DNA from: Streptomyces sp. WM6378
Lineage (GTDB): Bacteria > Actinomycetota > Actinomycetes > Streptomycetales > Streptomycetaceae
Reading direction: 5' to 3'
Length of the DNA stretch: 22,326 nucleotides
Assembly: GCF_001279695.1 (NCBI RefSeq)
Contig: NZ_LGDD01000014.1
Coordinates: 1-22,326, forward strand
Part shown: one piece after another, positions 6,559-13,246 of the stretch
How the letters are laid out: each line of letters starts with the position of its first letter
Numbering within the stretch: position 1 is the stretch's first letter
The notes under the pieces: generated by a model
Database searches by the model: none
The model's input: only the letters and a program-made list of their open reading frames with translations
What the model was told of the DNA's origin: nothing
Position numbers and translations under genes: made by a program

Positions 6559-7367
6559 GCGTGTTCGCCCTTCGGGGTGGTGGTGAACAGGTGCCCGTAG
6601 TCGGTGATGTCCGCGGCAAGGCGGGCGGCGTCCGCGAGGTGGAGCGCGTGCCAAAGGATCACCTGGTTCGCGGTGATCACGTGGAATCCGAGCTCTTCCT
6701 CAAGGGGCTTGACGGTGCCGACGGCCCGGATGCCGTTGCCCGCCACGAGAACGGCGTCGGGGCGGTGGGCGGCGACCGTGGTGCGGATCCAGGCGGACAG
6801 GTTGGCGGGGGTGATCGCCTTCTGGTTGGACGGCAGGCCGCACGGCCCGTGGTGGACGACGTCGAAGCCGAACTCGCGGAAGTAGTCCGCGCCCTGGCCC
6901 GAGAGCGTGTCATCGAACCACGGCGGGTTCACGATCGCGATCCGTTGGGCGCCCAGTGCGTGGAACGCGGCGCGCGCAGCCTTTGTCGTGCCGGTGATGG
7001 GCAGCCCGCGTGTGACCGGTGTCAGCCGCTCGTACAACTCCTCTTCTCCCTTGGCCTTCAGTACGTAACTGGAGGAGGTGAAGCCGAGCGTGAGCGCGTG
7101 CAGCGGGGAGGCCGCCACGAGTTCCACGGCCTGGTCCAGGAAGGGCGGTTCGACGAATGCCCTGACCGGGTCGTGCGGGATCTTCTCATCCATTTCGCCT
7201 CCTGCGCGCATGGCGGCGAAATGGATGCGGGAGCCGTGGATGGATACCGAGGCAGGGGCCATGGCCTGGAGTTCGGCCTCCGGGCCGACGTCGGCGTGCG
7301 GGACGACGACCCCGATGCGGGTGCTGGCATCCCAACCGTCGGTGGGCGTGCTGCTGGGGCTTGACAT
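6555..7367 (-). CDS. Asp/Glu racemase superfamily protein (maleate isomerase/arylmalonate decarboxylase-like)
   Basis: The 270-residue protein has the two-lobed pattern of maleate cis-trans isomerases and arylmalonate decarboxylases. An N-terminal strand IGVVVPHADVGPEAEL is followed by LTLGFTSSSYVLKAKGEEELYERL (about 92-115), then KAARAAFHALGAQRIAIVNPPW (129-150), VLVAGNGIRAVGTVKPLEEELG (206-227) and ITANQVILWHAL (231-242). Family members use a Cys in one or both lobes. Here the expected sites read GFTSSS and VAGNGIR without Cys, and the only Cys in the protein is residue 176 in HGPCGLP. The activity may therefore be non-classical, or another residue may serve. ATG at 7367 has GGAG 9 nt upstream, overlapping the preceding gene's stop region; spacing is 12 nt. 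It probably acts on a carboxylate or its amide made by this pathway. Confidence 0.75.
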   Translation of the reverse strand: MSSPSSTPTDGWDASTRIGVVVPHADVGPEAELQAMAPASVSIHGSRIHFAAMRAGGEMDEKIPHDPVRAFVEPPFLDQAVELVAASPLHALTLGFTSSSYVLKAKGEEELYERLTPVTRGLPITGTTKAARAAFHALGAQRIAIVNPPWFDDTLSGQGADYFREFGFDVVHHGPCGLPSNQKAITPANLSAWIRTTVAAHRPDAVLVAGNGIRAVGTVKPLEEELGFHVITANQVILWHALHLADAARLAADITDYGHLFTTTPKGEHA

Positions 7368-7379
7368 GAGGGAGATCTC

Positions 7380-8063
7380 CTACTTGGCCGGGGTGAGGGT
7401 GGACTCGTCGGCCAGCCGCCCGCCGCTGACGGTGCCCGTCCCTGCGTTGTCGAGGAACTTGGGGTGCTTGGACCGCATGGTCGCGATGATGAAGTCGTAG
7501 GGAACGTCGTCGAAGGCACCGTGGTCGACGAGGAACTCCATGGAGCCCCCGCCCTCGCCGTACGGGTGGTAAAGGCTGTCGTGGGTGCCGTCGAACTCCA
7601 GGGCCTCCATGCCGTAGAGCTTGCAGAGCATCTTGTTGAACACCGGTGTGGCCTTGACCCACTTGCCGTCCAGGTGAACCTGGGCCAGGCCGTGGAAGAA
7701 GACGTCGCCGCCGATGTGCTCGATGAGCCGGGGCGAGGCAAGGTGGTTGCGCACGTCGCCGTACACGACGCGGGAGGGGATGCCGAGGGCGCGTACCGCT
7801 GCGGCGTACAGGGCGGCCTTGTGGAGGCAGAACCCGGACTTGACCTTGGCGGTGTGCGAGGCCTTCAGTCCCTCGGGGGAGAGGTCGGCGCCGTAGACCT
7901 CATAGAAGACGCCGTCGCGCACGGCGTAGTAGAGCTCGATCGCGTTCGTCTTCTTGTCGGCCGAGCGGTCCTTGACGACGTGGTCGATGAAGTCCTGGAC
8001 TTCGTCGGTCTCGTAGTCGAGGAACTCGGTGGGGCGGGTCAGCTGGAGAAGGTCAGCAGTCAT
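7380..8063 (-). CDS. Transglutaminase-like cysteine protein
   Basis: The 227-residue protein contains the transglutaminase-like core. The nucleophile Cys79 lies in KSGFCLHKAALYAAAVRALG, followed by IPSRVVYGDVRN and the His region FFHGLAQVHLDGKW (His124). The third residue of the usual Cys-His-Asp triad would fall in WVKATP, where Thr replaces Asp. The family includes proteases, amidases and acyltransferases. In some antibiotic pathways, such as andrimid's AdmF, a member joins a carrier-bound acyl group to an amine. ATG at 8063 follows AGGA with 6-nt spacing, 17 nt after the dehydrogenase stop. In this operon it may transfer or release the carrier-bound amino acyl group. Function is inferred; the fold assignment is good. 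Confidence 0.75.
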   Translation of the reverse strand: MTADLLQLTRPTEFLDYETDEVQDFIDHVVKDRSADKKTNAIELYYAVRDGVFYEVYGADLSPEGLKASHTAKVKSGFCLHKAALYAAAVRALGIPSRVVYGDVRNHLASPRLIEHIGGDVFFHGLAQVHLDGKWVKATPVFNKMLCKLYGMEALEFDGTHDSLYHPYGEGGGSMEFLVDHGAFDDVPYDFIIATMRSKHPKFLDNAGTGTVSGGRLADESTLTPAK

Positions 8064-8080
8064 GGCGTGTCCTGTGGTGG

Positions 8081-9199
8081 TTAGAGGCCGATGAGGGCGG
8101 CGATGCGGTTGCGCTGGATCTCCGAGCTGCCGGAGTAGATGGTCCCGGCGATCGAATTGCGCAGTTCGCGTTCCATGCCGTGCTCGGTGAGCACCCCGCG
8201 CCCGCCGTGGATCTGTACCGCGTCCAGAGCGGTCTGCACGTTGGCTTCGGACACGATCGTCTTGGTGGCCGCGAGGTCGAGGGAGGCGTCCTGCCCCGCC
8301 TCGACCTTCGCCCCGGTGTCGGTGAGCCACTTGCGGGCGGTTTCCACCTGCATCTTCATGTCGGCGATCTTGTGCGAGACGGCCTGGTACTTGCCGATCG
8401 GCTGCCCGAACTGGGTGCGGGCCTTCGCGAAGTCGATGGTCTCCTCCAGCCGGCGGGTCATCTCGCCGAGCGTGAGCGAGAAGCCGAAGAGGACCTCGCG
8501 CTTCATCACGTGGTCCAGGACGAGGAAGCCTGCCCCCTCACCGCCGACGCGCTGGGCGACGGGGATGCGCAGCTCGTCGAAGGAGAGAGTGCCGATCGGG
8601 CTGGTGCGCAGTCCGAGCTTGTCCATCGTGGGCCCGACGGACAGGCCGGGGGTGCCGGCCTCGACCAGTAGCGTGGTCAGACCGAACGGGCCGGGCTTGC
8701 CGGTGCGTACGTACAGCAGGAACAGGTCGGCGATCGGGGCGTTGGTGATGAACATCTTGCCGCCGTTGACCACGTAGTGGTCGCCGTCGCGGTGCGCGAC
8801 GGTGGACAGGTTCATCGCGTCCGACCCGCCGGACTCCTCGGTGATCGCGTGCGCGGTGATCAGCTCACCGTCCATGATTCTGGGCAGGTACCGCTCTTTG
8901 AGCTCCTGCGTCGCGAACCGCTGCACTGGGATGCCGACGGACACGATCTGGGTGGAGGTGGAGAAGGACAGGCCCGCGTCACGTGAGGTGTACCCCAGTC
9001 CCTCCAGGGCGCGCATCGTCTCGGTGAGGCTGCGGCCGCTCCCGCCGAAGTCGGGGTGGAAGGGGGTGCGCAGGATCCCTGAGCTCCGGATGGCCTTCCA
9101 CTTGTCCTGCGGGAAGGCGGCGGAGGCATCCAATTCCTGCAGGTTGGCGTTGAGTTCGTCGGCCCACGGGGTGGCGAGGTGGAAGAGGTCGTCGCTCAA
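8081..9199 (-). CDS. Acyl-CoA dehydrogenase-like flavoprotein
   Basis: The protein is about 372 residues and shows the acyl-CoA dehydrogenase signatures AHAITEESGGSDAMNLST (about 116-133), NGGKMFITNA (145-154), RTQFGQPIGKYQAV and a C-terminal SGSSEIQRNRIA. These FAD enzymes oxidise an acyl thioester at C2-C3. The usual Glu of short- and medium-chain enzymes (IYEGT motif) is Ser here. Glu235 in MKREVLFG is exactly 29 residues before FGQ, the spacing I recall for the base of isovaleryl-CoA dehydrogenase. I chose TTG at 9199, with AGGA 6 nt upstream, because sequence before it is proline-rich and contains a hairpin. An ATG at 9306 is an alternative. Beside a carrier protein and ligase, the substrate is probably an aminoacyl-carrier thioester. 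Confidence 0.85.
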   Translation of the reverse strand: MSDDLFHLATPWADELNANLQELDASAAFPQDKWKAIRSSGILRTPFHPDFGGSGRSLTETMRALEGLGYTSRDAGLSFSTSTQIVSVGIPVQRFATQELKERYLPRIMDGELITAHAITEESGGSDAMNLSTVAHRDGDHYVVNGGKMFITNAPIADLFLLYVRTGKPGPFGLTTLLVEAGTPGLSVGPTMDKLGLRTSPIGTLSFDELRIPVAQRVGGEGAGFLVLDHVMKREVLFGFSLTLGEMTRRLEETIDFAKARTQFGQPIGKYQAVSHKIADMKMQVETARKWLTDTGAKVEAGQDASLDLAATKTIVSEANVQTALDAVQIHGGRGVLTEHGMERELRNSIAGTIYSGSSEIQRNRIAALIGL

Positions 9200-9240
9200 G
9201 GATTGTCCTAGGTCCGCTGCGGGTGAGGTGGGTGGCGTGC

Positions 9241-9281
9241 CCCGCCGACGGCACCCGGTGGGGGCGGGCGCCGTCGGCGGG
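9241..9281. repeat. GC-rich hairpin between the cupin and dehydrogenase genes
   Basis: A perfect 12-bp inverted repeat, CCCGCCGACGGC (9241-9252) with its complement at 9270-9281, has a 17-nt loop. It lies in the 109-nt gap between the cupin stop and the dehydrogenase start and has no T run. It may partly terminate transcription or stabilise the upstream mRNA, so the first three genes may be expressed more strongly than the last four. Confidence 0.5.
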
Positions 9282-9308
9282 AGGGACAGGGGCCGTCGCC
9301 CCGCCATG

Positions 9309-9683
9309 TCAGTAGTGGGAGAACCCGTCCTCGGACAGGCTGTGCTTCTCGTTGCCGTTGATGGGCGGGTTGAATATGGAGACGAGATGCAGGTCCTCGT
9401 CGTCCGAGGCGACGAGGTAGTGGGGGTCGTGCTGGTCGAGGGCGTAGATCGTGCCCTGCACGATCTTGTGGCGGGTGCCGTCCTTCTCGACGACCTCACC
9501 CGACCCCCCTACGCAGTAGCAGGCTTCGAGGTGGTTGCGGTACTGCAGGGCGCTGGTGGTGCCGCGGCGGACCAGGGTGTCGCAGACGGCGAAACCCATG
9601 CCGTCGGACTCGGTCAGGACGCGGTAGCTGAGGCCGTTGCCCCACTCGACCGGGGCGAGGTCGTCGATGCTGCGGACGATCAT
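9309..9683 (-). CDS. EctC-like (ectoine synthase family) cupin
   Basis: The 124-residue protein is a full-length relative of L-ectoine synthase. It starts MIVRSIDDL and has DGMGFAVCDTLVRRGTTS, NHLEACYCVGGSGEV, GTIYALDQHDPHYL and VSIFNPPINGNEKH. The iron ligands described for EctC (Glu, Tyr, His) match Glu in NHLEACYC, Tyr in IYALDQHD and His in DPHYL. EctC closes N-acetyl-diaminobutyrate to a cyclic amidine by loss of water. No ectA, ectB or ectD is present here, so the substrate is probably different, perhaps a carrier-bound or released amino acid derivative. ATG at 9683 has AAGGAG upstream, 60 nt after the carrier-protein gene. Family assignment is strong; substrate is unknown. Confidence 0.85.
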   Translation of the reverse strand: MIVRSIDDLAPVEWGNGLSYRVLTESDGMGFAVCDTLVRRGTTSALQYRNHLEACYCVGGSGEVVEKDGTRHKIVQGTIYALDQHDPHYLVASDDEDLHLVSIFNPPINGNEKHSLSEDGFSHY

Positions 9684-9743
9684 GTGCTGTTTCTCCTTGT
9701 AACTGGAAGGTGTCGAAGGCCCTGAAGGTGTCGACGGGGTACT

Positions 9744-10010
9744 TCAGGCCGCGAGGGCCTCGGTGTGGGAGGTGATCAGGTCGGTGATCGCGTTGATGCT
9801 GCGGAAGTTGACCGGGCCGAACTCGATGTCGTCCAGGGGGACGTCGTAGGCCTGGCTGATGTGCGAGATGAGCCGCACAAGGCCGAGGCTGTCGATGACT
9901 CCGGACTCGATGAGGTCGTAGTCGTCGGTGAGATCGGACGCGTCCTCGCCGGACAGGTACTGGGTCACGACGAAGTCGCGGATCTCGGCGGCGGTGTCTT
10001 TGCTGCTCAT
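9744..10010 (-). CDS. Stand-alone acyl/peptidyl carrier protein
   Basis: The 88-residue acidic protein has the carrier-protein pattern. The phosphopantetheine attachment Ser lies in ESGVIDSLGLVRLI (about residues 36-49), followed by a helix-rich end (FRSINAITDLITSH). It would need activation by a phosphopantetheinyl transferase from elsewhere in the genome. The start ATG at 10010 overlaps the ligase stop (ATGA), so translation is coupled. The pair ligase plus discrete carrier protein is a standard way to load one amino acid for tailoring as a thioester. The following dehydrogenase and cupin genes fit that reading. No ketosynthase or condensation domain is present in the window. Confidence 0.9.
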   Translation of the reverse strand: MSSKDTAAEIRDFVVTQYLSGEDASDLTDDYDLIESGVIDSLGLVRLISHISQAYDVPLDDIEFGPVNFRSINAITDLITSHTEALAA

Positions 10011-11476
10011 ACTTGGATTTCCTTCATTCGGTTGCTCTTGATCTGGTTTCGGTCGGGCTTGCCCGTGGAGGTGCGGGGAAGGGGAGCGTCCGTGATGTGC
10101 ACGGAGGTGGGAATCGCGTGCCGCGGCAGGTGTCTTCCCGTGTGCGTACGCAGCTGCAGACTGGTCAGCGTGCTGCTGGGGCGCCTGCTGACGTGTGCGT
10201 GCAGCCGGACTCCCGCCTGTTCGTCGGGCAGCGGGACGACGACGGCCTCGGCCACGTCCGGGTGCGTGGCGATCACACGTTCCACCTCCTGGAGGTTGGT
10301 GCGCACTCCCCGGACCTTGACCTGCCAGTCCGCGCGGCCCTGGAGGCTGTACATGCCGTGCTCGTCGCGGGAGACGAGATCGCCGGTGCGGTAATAGGTG
10401 ACTCCGTCGACGACGGTGAAGGCCGCGTGGTTCAGTGCGGTGTTGAGGTAGCCGTGGGTCTGGAAGGGCGTGGCCACCAGCAGTTCACCGGTCCCGTCGG
10501 ACTCCACGACCGTTTCGTCCGGGGCATGGATGAGCGCTCGCGTGCCGGCGATGGGCCGGCCGATCGGCATCGTGCCGACCGGCGCGGCAGGGTCGTACTC
10601 GTGGATGAACGAGTCGTTGGTCTCCGTGCAGCCGAACACGTTGTGGAAGCGGGCTCCGGGGAAGGCCGATGCCACCTGCGCCAGCAACGAGGCCGGCATG
10701 CTGTCCCCTGTGAAGATCATGCGGCGTACGGTCCGGTAGACCTCGTCGGCCTCGACCAGCAGGCGGTGGACCATCGGCACCCCCTGGACGAAGGTGACTT
10801 CGTGTTCCTTGACCAGCGTCCGGACGTGCGGGCCGTCCGTCGCCCTGCCCTGGTCCACCAGGACGACTTCCGCCCCCAGTTGCAGGAAGGTCCAGACATC
10901 GAGGAGAGCGAGGTCGAAGTTGAGCGGGGCGTAGGACAGCGCGGTGTCATTGGGGGACAGGCCGAACTCGTGGACGGCCCAGTCGGTGAACGCGTCGAAC
11001 CCGGCGGACCCGATCGGAACGATCTTCGGAGTTCCGGTCGAGCCGGATGTGGTCAGCAGTAGCCGTGTCCGTGCCGGATCCGGCGTCGCGAAGTGCTGGG
11101 CCTGCTCTTGATCCGCCCGCACCGGCGTCGCCGTGAGCTCGCCGTCGGCGGCCGCGGTGAGCAGGTGGGAGACCCGGGCCTGTTGCGCCAGGCGCTCAAG
11201 CGCGGCGCTGCCCAGGTCGGGGGAGGGCGCGAGGGCGATGTGGCCCTCGTGGAAGACGGCCAGCAACAGGGCAATGGTCTGCGGCGTCTTGTGCGCCGGC
11301 ACACACACGGTGCTGCCTGCCGGGAGATTCAGCCGCAGCAAGTGGCTGCGCAGGTTCTGGGTCAGCTCGCTCAACTCGCCGTAGGTGACGGCCTGGTCGT
11401 TGAAGTGGAGCGCTGTGTCGTGGAGCCGGTGGTGGCCGTGGACGGCGATGATCTCGGCCAGACGGGGCGATGGCAC
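10007..11476 (-). CDS. Stand-alone amino-acid-type adenylation enzyme (AMP ligase)
   Basis: The protein is about 489 residues. It shows the ANL-superfamily motifs TTSGSTGTPK (142-151), NFDLALLDVW (186-195), YYRTGDLVSRDEHG, GRADWQVKVRGVRTNLQEVE and a C-terminal LPRTSTGKPDRNQ with the catalytic Lys. Asp188 in NFDL aligns with the Asp that binds the substrate amine in NRPS A domains, which points to an amino acid. Closest in style to D-alanine-type (DltA) and free-standing A domains. The GTG start at 11476 has AAGGA 8 nt upstream; the upstream ATG at 11578 would begin inside the operator. It heads the seven-gene operon and overlaps the carrier-protein gene. It presumably loads that carrier. The specificity code was not deduced. 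Confidence 0.88.
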   Translation of the reverse strand: MPSPRLAEIIAVHGHHRLHDTALHFNDQAVTYGELSELTQNLRSHLLRLNLPAGSTVCVPAHKTPQTIALLLAVFHEGHIALAPSPDLGSAALERLAQQARVSHLLTAAADGELTATPVRADQEQAQHFATPDPARTRLLLTTSGSTGTPKIVPIGSAGFDAFTDWAVHEFGLSPNDTALSYAPLNFDLALLDVWTFLQLGAEVVLVDQGRATDGPHVRTLVKEHEVTFVQGVPMVHRLLVEADEVYRTVRRMIFTGDSMPASLLAQVASAFPGARFHNVFGCTETNDSFIHEYDPAAPVGTMPIGRPIAGTRALIHAPDETVVESDGTGELLVATPFQTHGYLNTALNHAAFTVVDGVTYYRTGDLVSRDEHGMYSLQGRADWQVKVRGVRTNLQEVERVIATHPDVAEAVVVPLPDEQAGVRLHAHVSRRPSSTLTSLQLRTHTGRHLPRHAIPTSVHITDAPLPRTSTGKPDRNQIKSNRMKEIQV

Positions 11477-11559
11477 GGCGGGATTCCTTGCAGTCGGCGC
11501 AGTCGGCGGCCACAGGTGTCGCTCGACTGTTCGTTGAATCGTGCGGTGTCGAGGGCGAA

Positions 11560-11588
11560 GGTATCCGGCCAAGTGCATGCTTGGTCAA
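11560..11588 (-). promoter_or_regulatory. Predicted promoter of the biosynthetic operon
   Basis: On the minus strand TTGACC (11588-11583) and GATACC (11565-11560) are separated by exactly 17 nt. The start codon is about 84 nt downstream. The -35 hexamer lies at the centre of the perfect inverted repeat at 11569-11600, so a protein bound there would block RNA polymerase. Confidence 0.55.
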
Positions 11589-11600
11589 GCATGCACTTGG
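11569..11600. promoter_or_regulatory. Perfect 32-bp inverted repeat, operator of the biosynthetic operon
   Basis: Box 1 is CCAAGTGCATGCTTGG (11569-11584) and box 2 is TCAAGCATGCACTTGG (11585-11600). Together they give 15-bp perfect arms around GT. Box 1 matches 13 of 16 positions of the box before the TetR receptor gene. The two boxes abut with the same 16-bp period as there. It overlaps the predicted -35, so repression is likely. Confidence 0.7.
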
Positions 11601-11640
11601 CGAAGTGGGTGTGATGCAGATCGCAGGTAATTGTGTGTGC

Positions 11641-11676
11641 AACTAAAAACCCCCGGGCGCCTGAGGCGTCCGGGGG
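11641..11676 (-). terminator. Intrinsic terminator of the MarR gene
   Basis: On the minus strand a 12-bp stem with one wobble pair and a 3-nt loop (11676-11650) is followed by TTTTTAG. It is a textbook Rho-independent terminator 43 nt after the MarR stop. It insulates the biosynthetic operon from MarR transcription. Confidence 0.85.
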
Positions 11677-11719
11677 TGTCGGGGTGATGTGCTCGATGCG
11701 GTTCGGGGAGGGGCGGGGA

Positions 11720-12169
11720 TCAGCTCTGGGGGGCGCGTAGGGCCTGGACCGTAGGTCCCAGTTCCGGGTCGGCGGTGAAGGCGTTCAGTGCGGAGGAGAG
11801 GACCTCGGTATAGGTGGCGCGCGCGGCCTGGTAGCGCTGCCGCCCCTCGTCGGTGATGACTGCGTAGACGCCGCGTTTGTCCGACGGACACAGGTCCTTG
11901 TATGCGAAGCCGGCCGTCTCCAACCGCCCCACCAGGCGGGTTACCGACGACTGCCCCAGGCCCACCCTCTCGGCGAGGTCCTGCATGCGCAGCTCGCTGT
12001 CGTCGGCGTGGTCGAGGTGTTCCAGGGAGCGGTACTCCGACAGGCCGATCGCGTGCCGGCTCTGCAGCGCCTGGGTCAGTTCGCGTTCCACGTGTGCGTG
12101 CAGTGCGAGGACGCGGTTCCATGCGGTGTGGTCGGACGTGCGCGGGGGCACGGGGTGTGAAGTTGCCAT
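11720..12169 (-). CDS. MarR-family transcriptional regulator
   Basis: The 149-residue protein has the MarR winged-helix pattern. An N-terminal dimer helix (WNRVLALHAHVERELTQAL) is followed by LSEYRSLEHLDHADDSELRMQDLAERVGLGQSSVTRLVGRLETAGFAYK, then the wing DKRGVYAVITDEGRQRYQAA. MarR proteins usually repress efflux or detoxification genes and respond to small molecules. ATG at 12169 is preceded by GGAGG with 8-nt spacing; ATG at 12202 is less likely. It diverges from the small multidrug resistance genes, with several TGCATG-type words in the shared promoter region, so it probably controls both. The neighbouring biosynthetic operon might also be a target. Confidence 0.85.
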   Translation of the reverse strand: MATSHPVPPRTSDHTAWNRVLALHAHVERELTQALQSRHAIGLSEYRSLEHLDHADDSELRMQDLAERVGLGQSSVTRLVGRLETAGFAYKDLCPSDKRGVYAVITDEGRQRYQAARATYTEVLSSALNAFTADPELGPTVQALRAPQS

Positions 12170-12189
12170 AGTCGCGGCCTCCCCGGGGT

Positions 12190-12234
12190 TGATGTTTGAC
12201 ATCAGAGTACATGCTCATGCAAGCTCCTGACGTT
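12190..12234. promoter_or_regulatory. MarR/efflux divergent promoter region with dyads
   Basis: TGATGT and ACATCA form a perfect 6-bp dyad around TTG (12190-12204). Next comes AGTACATGCTC (12206-12216), matching 10 of 11 positions of the core of the TetR-side box (AGTAAATGCTC). CAAG recurs exactly one 16-bp period on (12220). A further TTGCATGTACAAG lies at about 12275. Probable binding sites for MarR, possibly also for the butyrolactone receptor. Confidence 0.4.
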
Positions 12235-12385
12235 CCCCCCGGTCGAGCCCTCGGCTACACTCGGGCATCTTGTCTTTGCATGTACAAGCAACATCTATGA
12301 AGGTGTCGCAACAGCGGCACCTCACCCCGCCCCCAGCGTGGCCGGCCCGGAAAACGCGGCCATCAAACCGAAAGGACTCCCTCTC

Positions 12386-12706
12386 ATGCAGTGGCTCTAC
12401 CTCGCCATCGCCGTCGTCTTCGAGATCGGCGTCGCGATCGCGGCCGGCAAGGCCGAAGGCTTCCGCAATCGCAAGTGGACGACCGTGACCCTCGTCAGCG
12501 GCGCCCTCGGCACCTACTTCCTCAGCCAGGCCCTGCTGACCTTCAACGTCGGTGTCGGATACGCCCTGTGGACCTCGGTCTCCGGCGTCGGCATCAGCCT
12601 CCTCGGCGCCCTGCTGTTCGGCCAGCGCCTCAGCTGGCGCAAGGCGCTGGGCATCGTGGCCATCATCGTCGGGGTCGTCGGACTCCAGCTCAGCGGCGGC
12701 GCCTGA
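12386..12706 (+). CDS. Small multidrug resistance (SMR) family subunit 1
   Basis: The 106-residue protein has four hydrophobic helices typical of SMR exporters. The conserved membrane Glu lies in the first helix (LYLAIAVVFEIGVAIAAGKAEGF). VGYALWTSVSGVGISLLGALLFGQRLS and GIVAIIVGVVGLQLS follow. SMR proteins exchange protons for cationic drugs or guanidinium across the cytoplasmic membrane. ATG at 12386 follows AAAGGA; the upstream ATG at 12338 would add non-membrane residues. It is 45 nt from a second SMR gene, so the two probably form a heterodimer as in EbrAB- or YkkCD-type pumps. Placement beside a biosynthetic operon suggests product export or self-resistance, which is inference. Confidence 0.85.
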   Translation: MQWLYLAIAVVFEIGVAIAAGKAEGFRNRKWTTVTLVSGALGTYFLSQALLTFNVGVGYALWTSVSGVGISLLGALLFGQRLSWRKALGIVAIIVGVVGLQLSGGA

Positions 12707-12751
12707 CAGTCGCCCGCCCACCATCCGAACCTCACGAAAGGCACCTTCCTC

Positions 12752-13153
12752 ATGTCCTCGACCAGCCCCTCCGCCGCCAACTCCTGGCTCATGCTCCTCC
12801 TCGCCGGCGTCTTCGAAATCGGCTACGCGCTCTCGGTGGGCGGAAGCCACGGCTTCACCCGCCTGACCTGGTCGCTGGTTGCCGTCGTGTTCTTCCTTCT
12901 GACGTTGTGGGCGCTGAGTGCCGCGCTGCGCACCATCGACGTCGGCATCGGCTATGCCGTCTGGGCGGGAATCGGAGCGGCCGGAGCGGCGGCCCTCGGA
13001 CCCGTCTTCTTCGACGAGAGCCTCACCCTCGGTCAGTCCCTGTGGCTCGGCGTCATCATCCTCGGCGTCGTCTGGCTCAAGCTCGCCGACAAGCAGAGCG
13101 GCGCCGAACAGCCCGTCGACCAGCCGCAGGAGGCCCAGGGCGTCGGCGTCTGA
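12752..13153 (+). CDS. SMR family subunit 2 (SugE/Gdx-like)
   Basis: The 133-residue protein has four membrane helices and an acidic, soluble C-terminal tail of about 22 residues. The membrane Glu is in LLAGVFEIGYALSVGGSHGF. The segment GFTRLTW and the run DVGIGYAVWAGIGAAGAAALG resemble SugE/Gdx proteins, which export guanidinium or quaternary ammonium compounds. ATG at 12752 has AAAGG upstream. The pairing with the preceding gene suggests an obligate heterodimer. The extended tail is unusual for SMR proteins and may help fix orientation or assembly. A cationic or guanidino-bearing substrate is plausible but unproven. Confidence 0.85.
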   Translation: MSSTSPSAANSWLMLLLAGVFEIGYALSVGGSHGFTRLTWSLVAVVFFLLTLWALSAALRTIDVGIGYAVWAGIGAAGAAALGPVFFDESLTLGQSLWLGVIILGVVWLKLADKQSGAEQPVDQPQEAQGVGV

Positions 13154-13246
13154 GGACACCTCCGCCGCACCGGGGCAGCTCTCGGTCACGATGCCGCCCC
13201 CGTGCTCGATCAACGCCCCCGCTCCCTCTCAAGGACCGACTCCGCC

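Noticed and set aside
9200..9306. N-terminal extension of the acyl-CoA dehydrogenase from an upstream ATG
   Set aside because: The extension is proline-rich, does not resemble family N-termini and would translate through a strong hairpin. A TTG with AGGA fits better.
9309..9683. An ectoine biosynthesis cluster
   Set aside because: Only an EctC-like gene is present. No ectA, ectB or ectD lies nearby, and the neighbours are a ligase, a carrier protein and a dehydrogenase.
11477..11578. Ligase start at the upstream ATG
   Set aside because: That ATG lies inside the operator repeat and close to the predicted -35. The GTG at 11476 has a proper ribosome binding site and gives the usual length.
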